A stretch of 64,000 nt of DNA from JAAYBQ01 sp035403465 (lineage in GTDB: Bacteria > Spirochaetota > UBA4802 > UBA5550): positions 131,805 through 195,804 of the forward strand of contig DAONFG010000002.1 of assembly GCA_035403465.1 (NCBI GenBank), written 5' to 3'. The position numbers and the translations under genes were made by a program. Numbering within the stretch: position 1 is the stretch's first letter; every line of letters starts with the position of its first letter. The notes beneath the pieces were generated by a model. The model saw only the letters and a list, made by a program, of their open reading frames with translations. It was not told where the DNA came from and searched no databases. This document shows positions 34,425-43,289 of the stretch, in pieces.

Positions 34425-34474
34425 ATCCCCGGACAGGTTATTATGTTTAACATCATATCGTTTAACCGGGGGAT
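34425..34474 (+). promoter_or_regulatory. Leader hairpin covering ribosome-binding site of ankyrin gene
   Basis: ATCCCCGG (34425-34432) can pair with CCGGGGGAT (34466-34474), which is the ribosome-binding region directly before the ATG; one G is unpaired. It may limit translation. Confidence 0.35.
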
Positions 34475-34476
34475 TT

Positions 34477-35847
34477 ATGAAATTTATTAGGCCGCTTGTT
34501 TATACAATTATTATTATCGCTATTGTTTCCATTTTCACAATACAGGGATTCACGGAAACAGATCAAAACCGGTTGGGAACGATATCCTCAGTGGACAATG
34601 TTAAAAAAGAGATCTTTGTAAAAAAAGATAAGCCCGGGAGCGAGGTAATTACCGGCGCTAAATTTTATGCCCGGATAGACGGAAAAGTTGTAATGCTTGA
34701 AGCAGTAAATCCAATGTTTGCACAGGTTAAGTGCAGGGCAGTGAACGCATCGGATTTCACCGCGTTCAAAAATGACATGAAAATCTACCTGTACACCAGC
34801 GATATCAAAGACGAAAATTTAACTCTTACCGATGCGGAACTTGCGGAGAAGGAAAAGTCATTCCTCACAGCTGCGCAGAAAGGAGATACGGCCCGGGTCC
34901 GTTACTTCATACAGGCCGGGGTTAAAATCAACGCAACCACTGGTGAATTCGCGCCGGACCTTTTCACTGGATACAATTCACAGGAATCATCATACTTTAC
35001 GGCTCTCCACCTTGCAGCAGTATGGAACAGGGCTGACATCGTTGAGCTTCTGCTCAATGCCGGTGCAGACCATACAACTGGCTATTACACCGCATACAGT
35101 TATGCGCTTAGCTGCAACAACCTTGACTGCGCAAGGATTTTCATACGCCGCAATGCAGATAAAGGCGCCGACGGTATTACGCCTTTAGTAAGGGCTGTCA
35201 TCATCGATGATAAGGCGGCGGTAAAAAAACTTCTGGCAGATGGTTCCGATGTTAACGAAAGGTCCTACGTAAACAGGACCGCGCTGATGTTTGCCGTTAC
35301 CGGCGAGATGGCAACTATACTCATTGCCGCCGGCGCAGACCCGAACCTTGTGGATACATTCAACAGCAGCGCACTCTGGAACATGTCAAACAGCGGATAT
35401 ATTGAACCTGTAAAGGTGATACTTGGAAAATTCCACGGCAGGGGCCTTGAAGTTGACAACCACGGTTCATACGGCGACACGCCGCTTATGCGCGCTGCAA
35501 TGATGGGCTACACAGACATGGTTAAACTGCTGTTCTCCAAAGGTGCCGATATAAATGCTGTAAACGAGTACGGGTCAACGGCTCTTATTCTTTCAGCAGC
35601 CGAGGGCCATACCGATGTTGTCAGCTTCCTGCTGCAGAACGGTGCAGGCGTTAATGCGTCAAATACCAACGGCGATACTGCCCTGATACAGGCGGCGTAC
35701 AACGGGCAGAAAAAAGTTGTCGAAATTCTTTTAGAATCAGGTGCAGATGCCGGCATAGCCGCCAGTGACGGTAAAACTGCCGTTGACCTTGCGCAAGAGA
35801 AGGGTTACACCGAGATTGCCGATATGATCAGGGCAAAAACAAAGTAG
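34477..35847 (+). CDS. Exported ankyrin-repeat protein
   Basis: 456 residues. Hydrophobic signal segment (about 8-26); a small beta domain (about 30-110) and then ankyrin repeats from about 120 to the end, with clear copies such as TALHLAAVWNRADIVELLLNAGAD, TPLMRAAMMGYTDMVKLLFSKGAD and TALIQAAYNGQKKVVEILLESGAD. Ankyrin units bind proteins; location in the periplasm is inferred from the signal segment. GGGGGA site upstream. Confidence 0.88.
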   Translation: MKFIRPLVYTIIIIAIVSIFTIQGFTETDQNRLGTISSVDNVKKEIFVKKDKPGSEVITGAKFYARIDGKVVMLEAVNPMFAQVKCRAVNASDFTAFKNDMKIYLYTSDIKDENLTLTDAELAEKEKSFLTAAQKGDTARVRYFIQAGVKINATTGEFAPDLFTGYNSQESSYFTALHLAAVWNRADIVELLLNAGADHTTGYYTAYSYALSCNNLDCARIFIRRNADKGADGITPLVRAVIIDDKAAVKKLLADGSDVNERSYVNRTALMFAVTGEMATILIAAGADPNLVDTFNSSALWNMSNSGYIEPVKVILGKFHGRGLEVDNHGSYGDTPLMRAAMMGYTDMVKLLFSKGADINAVNEYGSTALILSAAEGHTDVVSFLLQNGAGVNASNTNGDTALIQAAYNGQKKVVEILLESGADAGIAASDGKTAVDLAQEKGYTEIADMIRAKTK

Positions 35848-36206
35848 AGGGCACATCTTTTCGCGGGCGGGATAAAATTTATCTCATAACTACACATCAG
35901 GCGATTCCTGTTTATTCGGGGATGTTAACTCTGCCTTTTTTCCAGGAGCTTAATAATATCACGAATTTTCATAACTAAGGATTATAAATTCTTCTGCATG
36001 TTTCAGAAATTAAATAATATACAGATGTATCGCTGTTATTTGCTATGGCGTATATTCATTTTAAATTCCATACAAAATCCTCACTCCTTGAAATTTCCCG
36101 TAATTATTGTACCTTGAATTAATGCGTTTTTTAGACAGTTAAAATCCTTGATTAATATGCACAGTGTTGTTTATTAGCCTTTTTATGCAACCTTGGAGAA
36201 GTTTTA
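35848..36206 (+). other. Intergenic region upstream of lon
   Basis: 359 bases without a gene on either strand. AT-rich. A possible promoter TTGATT-17 bases-TTATTA lies about 30-60 bases before lon. No CIRCE heat-shock operator is present. Confidence 0.4.
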
Positions 36207-38624
36207 ATGGAAATAGATGACATCATGACCGACGGGAGCGAATTCTCGATCGACGCCGAAATCCTTGAGAGTGACCTGGTCAATATTGACCACGTGCTCC
36301 CTGACCAGATATACCTTATACCCATACGGTACAGACCCATATTCCCCGGTATTGTGACCCCGCTTATTATTTCCCAGGGCAGGTTCACAAAGGTGATAGA
36401 CAAGGTTCTTAACGATTCAAGGACCATTGGCCTTGTGCTTATCAGGGATGACGATAAGGGCGAGATTGATTTTGACGACCTCTACACTTACGGCACAGCA
36501 GCCCGTGTTCTTAAGAAAATAAATCTCCCTGACGGCGGTGTCAACGTGCTCATCAACAGCGTCCGCAGGTTCAGGATTATCAAGCCGATTGAAAGAAAAA
36601 AATTTCTCATGGCCGAGGTCCAGTACCTGAACGACAACCTCGGCAAGAAAAACAGGCTTGAGATCAAGGCACTTACGCGCGAGGTTCTTTCGCAGCTGAA
36701 ACTGCTTTCAGACAACAACCCGCTCTTTACAGAAGAGATGAAGCTCACAATGCTCAATGTCGAGGAACCGGGAAAGATCGCGGACTTTGTGACCTCGATA
36801 CTCAACATTGACAAGAAAGACTATCAGGACGTGCTTGAAACGCTCGACGTCCGCCTGCGGCTTGTGCGCGTGCTGCACCTGCTCCACAAGGAGATGGAGG
36901 TGATGAACGTGCAGAAAAAGATCCAGCACCAGATAAGCGACAAGGTCGACAGGCAGCAGCGCGATTATTTCCTGCGCGAACAGCTCAAGGCGATCAAGAC
37001 CGAGCTGGGCATAGAGGATGACGAACGCAGCGTCGAAGGCAAAGAGATGAGAAAGAAGGTCGAAGACCTTAAACTCAAGGGTGAAGTCAAGGACAAACTG
37101 AATGAAGAGATCGACAGGTTCATGTACATGGAGCCCGCGTCATCAGAATACTCCGTAACAAAAAATTATATCGACACCGTACTCTCGCTGCCCTGGAATA
37201 CCGCCACGACAGATTCAATTGACCTTGACCGCGCCGAGAAGATCCTCAACAGGGACCACTACGGCCTCGAGGATGTCAAGAAACGCATACTCGAATTTAT
37301 CGCGCTGCGCAAGATCAAGCCCGACGCACGCGGATCGATCATATGCCTGGTAGGGCCTCCCGGCGTGGGCAAAACCTCTCTCGGCAAATCGATCGCTGCC
37401 GCACTTAACAGGAAGTTTTTCCGCATATCCCTCGGAGGCATGCGTGACGAAGCCGAAATCAAGGGCCACCGTAAGACATACATCGGAGCAATGCCCGGCA
37501 AAATCATACAGGGCCTCAGGGTCACCAAAACAAATAACCCTGTTTTCATGCTGGACGAAATAGACAAGATGGGTCAAAGCTTCCAGGGCGATCCGGCATC
37601 TGCCCTGCTCGAGGTGCTTGACCCTGAACAGAACGTGGAATTCCGCGACTACTACCTTGACCTGCCGTTCAACCTGTCCGACGTGCTTTTCATCACGACC
37701 GCGAACACGCTCGACACCATCCCGCCGGTGCTTGCCGACAGGATGGAAATAATAAGGCTTTCCGGCTACATAGCAATGGAAAAGTACGAAATTGCGCGCA
37801 GGTATCTTCTGCCCAAACAGCTAAAGGCCCACGGCCTCGAGAAGAACAGCGTCAGACTGGACAAGGCCGGCTACATGATGATAATAAGCGGCTGGGCGCG
37901 CGAGGCTGGTGTGCGCAACCTTGAACGCAACATAGAAAGCATATGCCGCAAGACAGCAACCCTTGTTGCCAGGAATAAAAAAATCCCGGATAAAACACTT
38001 ACCGAAAAACAGATAAGGGACTACCTGGGGATAGAACTCTTCACTGAAGAGGAAAAACTTGTAATAACCAAACCCGGCATAGTGACCGGACTTGCCTGGA
38101 CATCTCTTGGCGGAGCAACGCTTTCTATCGAATCCATTGCAGTCAAGGTTAAGACCGGCGCAGGCCTGAAGCTTACGGGACAGCTGGGCGAAGTCATGAC
38201 CGAATCCGCGAACATTGCCTATACTTACATCAACCACCTGCTCCAGGATGACGAAAAGGCACGGAACATGTTCGAAAACCTGATGATACATGTACATGTA
38301 CCTGCCGGCGCCACACCCAAGGACGGCCCTTCTGCAGGCGTGACCATGGCCTCTTCGATCTATTCCATGATAAAGGGCAAAAAGGCTCCGAACGACCTTG
38401 CAATGACAGGGGAGCTTACCCTTTCAGGGAAAGTTCTTCCGGTGGGCGGAATCAAGGAAAAGGTGATAGCGGCAAAAAGGGTGAATGTGAAACACATAAT
38501 TCTCCCCATGGACAATAAAAAAGACCTGGAAGAAATCCCCGCATATGTAAAAAAAGGGCTGACTTTTCATTTCGTTAGTGATATAATAGAAGTACTCGAT
38601 ATATGTTTTAATAAAAAGAGATGA
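36207..38624 (+). CDS. lon: ATP-dependent protease Lon
   Basis: 805 residues. N-terminal LON substrate-binding domain (about 35-240), AAA+ module with Walker A GPPGVGKT (383-390) and Walker B FMLDEIDK, and a C-terminal Ser-Lys protease domain with catalytic Ser709 (DGPSAG) and Lys752 (GGIKEK); their spacing of 43 equals that of E. coli Lon. Degrades damaged and regulatory proteins in the cytoplasm. Eighteen nt before the ComFB-domain gene. Confidence 0.97.
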   Translation: MEIDDIMTDGSEFSIDAEILESDLVNIDHVLPDQIYLIPIRYRPIFPGIVTPLIISQGRFTKVIDKVLNDSRTIGLVLIRDDDKGEIDFDDLYTYGTAARVLKKINLPDGGVNVLINSVRRFRIIKPIERKKFLMAEVQYLNDNLGKKNRLEIKALTREVLSQLKLLSDNNPLFTEEMKLTMLNVEEPGKIADFVTSILNIDKKDYQDVLETLDVRLRLVRVLHLLHKEMEVMNVQKKIQHQISDKVDRQQRDYFLREQLKAIKTELGIEDDERSVEGKEMRKKVEDLKLKGEVKDKLNEEIDRFMYMEPASSEYSVTKNYIDTVLSLPWNTATTDSIDLDRAEKILNRDHYGLEDVKKRILEFIALRKIKPDARGSIICLVGPPGVGKTSLGKSIAAALNRKFFRISLGGMRDEAEIKGHRKTYIGAMPGKIIQGLRVTKTNNPVFMLDEIDKMGQSFQGDPASALLEVLDPEQNVEFRDYYLDLPFNLSDVLFITTANTLDTIPPVLADRMEIIRLSGYIAMEKYEIARRYLLPKQLKAHGLEKNSVRLDKAGYMMIISGWAREAGVRNLERNIESICRKTATLVARNKKIPDKTLTEKQIRDYLGIELFTEEEKLVITKPGIVTGLAWTSLGGATLSIESIAVKVKTGAGLKLTGQLGEVMTESANIAYTYINHLLQDDEKARNMFENLMIHVHVPAGATPKDGPSAGVTMASSIYSMIKGKKAPNDLAMTGELTLSGKVLPVGGIKEKVIAAKRVNVKHIILPMDNKKDLEEIPAYVKKGLTFHFVSDIIEVLDICFNKKR

Positions 38625-38642
38625 AAGGAGGATTGAAAAGCT

Positions 38643-39314
38643 ATGGAATATTTCAATCTGATGGAACTTGTAGTCAGGGACACTGTGGATGAAATCCTCG
38701 GCAGGGATGAATCTCTTAAAAGCATTAAATTCCAGAGAAATGATATTATCGCATACGTACTGAACAGGATCGCCCCGAAGTATGTCACAAGCGAAAGGGG
38801 GATCATCCACACCCGCATCGAAAACAGGATAAAATTCCAGGAGCATTCAGACATACTCTTCCTTGCATATGAGGCTATAGATCTTTTCCTCAAAAGACGC
38901 GGTTCAGAAACAGGTGCCGCACATCCTGTTGACACCAGGACAAACCTGCTCCCCTACCTTATAGGAGAAGTCCTTGAAGAGACAACACTTTCAATAATAC
39001 CCGGCCTCAGGGTATCGCTCCTGCATGGCGAGTCTGACGCTAAACTGATGGAGGACGGCTGGAAAAATCCTTACGAAATTACAAAGGCTACAAGGGGATA
39101 CTATCATTTCTGGCCCGAATTTGACGGTGCAGTAATGTCCGGCAAGGATATGGTTGAATTTAAAATAGTATTTTCACACGAGAAGGTCCAGGAGAGAACA
39201 ATATCCGTTTCGGTTAAACCTAACACTCACAATGAAACCGGCAAGGCTGTATCAGTGCCGCTGGTGCTTCTTAAACTAAACGAGGGGATAACTTCAGATT
39301 TTCTGTGCAGCTGA
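38643..39314 (+). CDS. ComFB-domain protein with C-terminal extension
   Basis: 223 residues after an AGGAGG site. The N-terminal ~100 residues match the late-competence ComFB family (DEILGRD, DIIAYVLNRIAPKYVTSERG, HTRIE). In cyanobacteria ComFB-type proteins have been reported as cyclic-di-nucleotide receptors. The ~110-residue C-terminal part (about 110-223) is predicted mixed alpha/beta and not recognised. Co-transcribed with lon. Confidence 0.8.
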   Translation: MEYFNLMELVVRDTVDEILGRDESLKSIKFQRNDIIAYVLNRIAPKYVTSERGIIHTRIENRIKFQEHSDILFLAYEAIDLFLKRRGSETGAAHPVDTRTNLLPYLIGEVLEETTLSIIPGLRVSLLHGESDAKLMEDGWKNPYEITKATRGYYHFWPEFDGAVMSGKDMVEFKIVFSHEKVQERTISVSVKPNTHNETGKAVSVPLVLLKLNEGITSDFLCS

Positions 39315-39329
39315 TCAGCTGTTTTTTTT
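39308..39329 (+). terminator. Terminator palindrome carrying two stop codons
   Basis: CAGCTGATCAGCTG (39308-39321) followed by eight T. The stop TGA of the ComFB gene (39312-39314) and the stop of tadA (39315-39317, read on the other strand) sit back to back inside it. Confidence 0.75.
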
Positions 39330-39779
39330 CAGGGCCCTTCTGCCCTGAAAAAATTCACGCAGCATGGACGAGCTCCTTTCCTTCATCATTCCAAAACTTA
39401 TTTCCGGTACATGGTTCATCCTGATGTTGCCGCACACATCAAAGACCGTACCGCACGCGCCGTATTTAACATCCTCCGCGCCGATCACAACACGCACAAT
39501 CCTTGAATGAACTATTGCTCCAGCGCACATTGCGCACGGTTCTTTTGTTACATATAACACGCAGCCCGTAAGCCGCTCATTCTGCAAAAAAGCTGCAGCC
39601 TCCCTTATGGCAATAACCTCGGCATGCATGGTAGGGTCATTCAGTTCCCTGTTGCGGTTGCTGCCGCGGCCTATAACCGCCCCGTCCTGTGCTACAACCG
39701 CTCCCACGGGGATCTCGCCTCTCCTGAACGCATCAGCTGCAAGCAAGAGCGCAATCTCCATGAGCTCTTCATCATTCAC
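39315..39779 (-). CDS. tadA: tRNA-specific adenosine deaminase
   Basis: 154 residues. Zinc deaminase converting A34 to inosine in tRNA-Arg(ACG). Catalytic HAE (MHAEVIAI) and zinc cysteines PCAMC are intact. N-terminal DAFRRGEIPVGAVV is typical. The stop lies 1 nt-adjacent to the ComFB stop on the other strand. The start is 1 nt beyond the nitroreductase stop, so they form an operon. Confidence 0.94.
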   Translation of the reverse strand: MNDEELMEIALLLAADAFRRGEIPVGAVVAQDGAVIGRGSNRNRELNDPTMHAEVIAIREAAAFLQNERLTGCVLYVTKEPCAMCAGAIVHSRIVRVVIGAEDVKYGACGTVFDVCGNIRMNHVPEISFGMMKERSSSMLREFFQGRRALKKNS

Positions 39780-39780
39780 T

Positions 39781-40371
39781 CTATGCTCCGGCCTTGATTA
39801 TTATATCGCGAAGTTTTCTTTTGGGCACATGGTGGATATGGTGTTTATCCCTGAAGTATTTAATATCATCTTCGGGAGTGATTTCATCAATAACTACATG
39901 CTCCTTGGGGTAGCCAAGGGCGATGACAAGCTCAATCACGTACCTTCCGGTTATACGGAGGGAGTCTGCCAGCGACTCCCTGTCAACAGATCCGATTATG
40001 CAGCCCCCCATATTTTTGGACGCAGCGGCAAGCAGAATGGTCTGGGCTGCGATGCCATGGTCCCACTTAACATTTTTGGAAACCAGGGCATCGGACAGTA
40101 TGACTATATACGCTGATGGTCTTTCACCCTCATCTGGACCGTTCCAGTCTTTCAGGTATGCCGCCCACCTGCAGTGGGGGAAAACCTTCACCTTATCTTT
40201 ATCTGTAACAATTATATACCTTAGTGGCTGAAGGTTCTGGGCAGAGGGAGTCATCCTTGCGCAGTCAACCATGTATTCGAGTTCTTCAACAGTAATTACT
40301 TTATTTTCGTAGAAACGCCTGTAGCTCCTGCTCCTCTTGACTATGTCTCGAAAATCCTCCATATTCATCAC
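39781..40371 (-). CDS. Nitroreductase-family flavoprotein
   Basis: 196 residues. FMN-binding pattern RSYRRFYEN near the N-terminus, SAQNLQPLRYIIV, HGIAAQTILLAAASKNMGGCIIGS and ALGYPKE are those of the NfsA/NfsB-like superfamily. NAD(P)H-dependent reduction of an unknown substrate. GGAGAGG site directly before the ATG. First gene of a pair with tadA. Confidence 0.9.
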   Translation of the reverse strand: MMNMEDFRDIVKRSRSYRRFYENKVITVEELEYMVDCARMTPSAQNLQPLRYIIVTDKDKVKVFPHCRWAAYLKDWNGPDEGERPSAYIVILSDALVSKNVKWDHGIAAQTILLAAASKNMGGCIIGSVDRESLADSLRITGRYVIELVIALGYPKEHVVIDEITPEDDIKYFRDKHHIHHVPKRKLRDIIIKAGA

Positions 40372-40736
40372 CTCTCCAGTGTTGTATATTTCTATTCTTT
40401 CCGGGCAAAGCGGCTTCTGTATAAAACAAGTGAAATGATACCGGGCTTTACGGGAATATCTGCATTATATAGTGAAAACCGAATTTAAGGGAACTGTATA
40501 AATATTTATATGCCGGATAAAAAACTGTCAATAAGTTTAACAAAGTAACAGTAAAAACAGTTAATATTCAATAATAATGCCGGAATATACATGTTGTTAC
40601 TGTATCTCTATCAGCATTCAGCCTCAAATTACGGAAGTATCCACTTAAACTGTTTATTCAGAACAAATTATGTGCAGTCGGGCAGGTCACACATTACGAT
40701 CATTCAATTCTTTGATTGAATAAAATTCCGGGAGGA
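40372..40736. other. Intergenic region between nitroreductase and histidine kinase
   Basis: 365 bases, AT-rich, no gene found. A 7-bp inverted repeat ATTCAAT-TCTTTG-ATTGAAT (40702-40721) is 15 nt past the kinase stop and may be its transcript end; it lacks a strong T-run. Confidence 0.45.
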
Positions 40737-42599
40737 TCAATCTATATCAATTACAGAGCGTATCCTGGATGCCAGAGTTTCCAGCGAGAATGGTTTCTGT
40801 ATTAAGTACACCCCTTCAAAAAGGATACCATGGTGCGCAATTATATCATCAGTGTAACCCGACATATACAGGCATTTAATGTCCGGCTTGATCCCTGCAA
40901 TTTTCTCATGCAGAGCCCTGCCGTTTATGCCGGGGAGAACAACATCAGAGAGAAGCAGGTGAATCTTCCCGCTGTATCCGGCAGCAATAGCTATACCCTC
41001 ACCGGGGTTTTTCGCTGATAGAACATTGTAACCCAGTTTCGTCAGAAGATTAACAGCAAGGTTCAGGACAGACTTTTCATCTTCAACAATAAGTATTGTT
41101 TCTTTGCCCCTTATAATCTCCCTCTTTTCACTTCTCCTGATTTTTTCTGTATTCTCATCACCATACCTGGGAAGATATATTCTGAATGTAGTGCCGACCC
41201 CGGGCTCGCTGTATGCATGTATAAAACCAGAATTCTGATGAACTATGCCATATACAGTTGCAAGTCCCAGGCCTGTTCCAAGCCCTTCCCCTTTTGTCGT
41301 AAAAAACGGTTCAAAGATATTGGCCAGGGTCTCTCTGTCCATACCGCTGCCCGTATCGCTTACGGTGAGCATTGTATAATCGCCGGGCACAGCACCGGGA
41401 ATAGCAGATGTATATGATTCATCAACCTCTGTTGTTGAAGTCTCAATTTTAATTTTGCCCTCATCGCTTATTGCATCACGCGCATTCACGAAAAGGTTAA
41501 CCAGCACCTGGTCAACCTGCGAAGGATCAATCCTGACCTTCCACACGCTGTTGCCGGGACGCCATTCAATAACGATATTCTCACTAATCAGGCGCTTAAG
41601 CATCTTCATCATCCCGTTGATCGTGACATTAAGGTCAAGGGGCACGGGTTTTGCCGCCTGCTTACGCGCAAAGCCGAGAAGCTGGCGAGTCAGGTCAGCT
41701 GAACGCAAGCCGGCCGTGTGGATATCTGCAATTACACTCTGGTTCGCTTCTGAGATACTGCTGTCTGCAAGAAGCATCTCGGTATTGCCGAGAATAACGC
41801 TCAGCATGTTATTGTAATCATGCGCTATACCGCCTGCGAGTCTCCCTATCGATTCCATTTTCTGCACTTGTAAAAGCTGATCCTGCAGCTTTTCCCTTTC
41901 GCCTTCCGAGCGCCTTCGCTCTGTTATTTCATGCTCAAGTGAAAAGTTAATCCTGTGCAGCTCTTCGCTCTCCTTCATCAGCTTTTCACTGAGCCCTTTT
42001 TCACGATGGAACGAGTTGTCCAGCCTGTTAAGCAGAATGCTCACAGGAAGGCTTGATGCCAGTGAAAGAAACGACATATTTACAATAAACATGATCCTGC
42101 CCATTACCGGCTCACTGTAAGTAGAAGTCCATGAATCAAGTTTTAAAAATTCCGAGAAACACATAATTGAAAGCATGATCGCATTGAACCCTACAGTGAT
42201 AAATGCTGCAGGGGTCCTGAAAATAAGCGATGCGGTAACCGCGCTGAATATAAGCCATCCCGGCCCGAAAGACGCTGGTCCGAAATATACAAGATGCATA
42301 ACAAGGAGAGTATATACTAACACAAAGAGCATTACTTTTTTAGGGAAGATTTCAGGCTTAATAAAAAATACCGCTGTAATAATTATTATTACGCTATCCA
42401 TGAATATAACAACGTAGTTCCCGGTCGCGATAAGTACCGGAAGCCCCACGAGCAAACCTGCAGGTACAAGTATAATCGACAGAATAAACATGAGGTCTAC
42501 GTAATAGATCCTCCAATCCTCAAGGTCACGCAAATCACCAGTAATCCTTATGAACTTCGGGACCGCGATGTGTTTTTTAACTGAGCGGAAAATATTCAC
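40737..42599 (-). CDS. Hybrid sensor histidine kinase
   Basis: 620 residues. About six membrane helices (about 35-205), a coiled coil, HisKA with phospho-accepting His in GGIAHDYNNML (near 260), HATPase with NARDAI (N box), SDTGSGMD and GTGLGLATVYG (G boxes), and a C-terminal receiver domain (about 500-620) with DVVLPGINGR carrying the phospho-Asp. The lack of a PAS domain suggests that the membrane part is the sensor. No separate response regulator is adjacent. Confidence 0.93.
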   Translation of the reverse strand: MNIFRSVKKHIAVPKFIRITGDLRDLEDWRIYYVDLMFILSIILVPAGLLVGLPVLIATGNYVVIFMDSVIIIITAVFFIKPEIFPKKVMLFVLVYTLLVMHLVYFGPASFGPGWLIFSAVTASLIFRTPAAFITVGFNAIMLSIMCFSEFLKLDSWTSTYSEPVMGRIMFIVNMSFLSLASSLPVSILLNRLDNSFHREKGLSEKLMKESEELHRINFSLEHEITERRRSEGEREKLQDQLLQVQKMESIGRLAGGIAHDYNNMLSVILGNTEMLLADSSISEANQSVIADIHTAGLRSADLTRQLLGFARKQAAKPVPLDLNVTINGMMKMLKRLISENIVIEWRPGNSVWKVRIDPSQVDQVLVNLFVNARDAISDEGKIKIETSTTEVDESYTSAIPGAVPGDYTMLTVSDTGSGMDRETLANIFEPFFTTKGEGLGTGLGLATVYGIVHQNSGFIHAYSEPGVGTTFRIYLPRYGDENTEKIRRSEKREIIRGKETILIVEDEKSVLNLAVNLLTKLGYNVLSAKNPGEGIAIAAGYSGKIHLLLSDVVLPGINGRALHEKIAGIKPDIKCLYMSGYTDDIIAHHGILFEGVYLIQKPFSLETLASRIRSVIDID

Positions 42600-42782
42600 C
42601 TGATACTACCCTGTACCCCGGAGGAATTGTGTTTATTAAATCCTGATATTATCAATAATTTGTGCTGTATAAAACAGATCTGGCTCAAACTGTATATATT
42701 ATCGGTTTTTTTATGCTGCCGGGGATTAAAAATTTACACGGGATAGAATCTGCTGTATTTTTCAGGAAAGCAGGAGGTTTTC

Positions 42783-43091
42783 ATGAGAAGCAGAATTACA
42801 GGATTTATCATAACTCTTCTGGTAGTAGCGATACCTGCAGGTTTTGTCTGGTCTTCAGGAAAGGGGTGCCAGGTCTTCGGTAAAATCAAGTTTGTTGAAT
42901 ATGGTGAAGACTATAAGGTTAAGATTGTCAGCTACGGAGAGGATATCAAGGTTAAAATTGTCGATTACGGCGAAGACAGTTACGGGAAGTGGAAAATTGT
43001 CGAGTATGGCGAGAAGTACAAGGTTAAAATCGTAGATTACGGCGAAGATTTCAAGGTGAAGTATGTTGAATATGGCGAGGGGTGTGATTGA
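42783..43091 (+). CDS. Small secreted YGED-repeat protein
   Basis: 102 residues, strong AGGAGG site. Signal peptide (about 1-25). The mature part consists of about six near-identical units of roughly 11 residues, of the form (V/I)xYGEDxKVKI, e.g. FVEYGEDYKVKI and VSYGEDIKVKI. A Cys precedes the repeats (GKGCQVF) and one follows (GEGCD), so a disulfide may close the repeat fold. It looks like a small beta-rich domain, possibly DUF6150-like; function unknown. Confidence 0.75.
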   Translation: MRSRITGFIITLLVVAIPAGFVWSSGKGCQVFGKIKFVEYGEDYKVKIVSYGEDIKVKIVDYGEDSYGKWKIVEYGEKYKVKIVDYGEDFKVKYVEYGEGCD

Positions 43092-43108
43092 GCATAAGTC
43101 TGCATAAA

Positions 43109-43138
43109 TATACCGGATTGATTGAGCGATCCGGTATA
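43109..43138. terminator. Possible terminator hairpin
   Basis: TATACCGGAT / ATCCGGTATA, a 10-bp perfect stem with a 10-base loop, begins 17 nt after the repeat-protein stop. It has no long T-run, so termination is uncertain. Confidence 0.5.
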
Positions 43139-43289
43139 AACCATTTATATTATTCCATAACGCCTGATCACAGCCCGATTACCAAATTTATACAGCTCCA
43201 GTCTGTTTATAAAATAGTTGCAACATCCCGTTAAATTGTTTAAATGACATATACTCAGCAGTTGCGACAATCAAACTTATGGTTAACTA

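Noticed and set aside
35848..36206. CIRCE or similar heat-shock operator before lon
   Set aside because: No TTAGCACTC/GAGTGCTAA pair is present.
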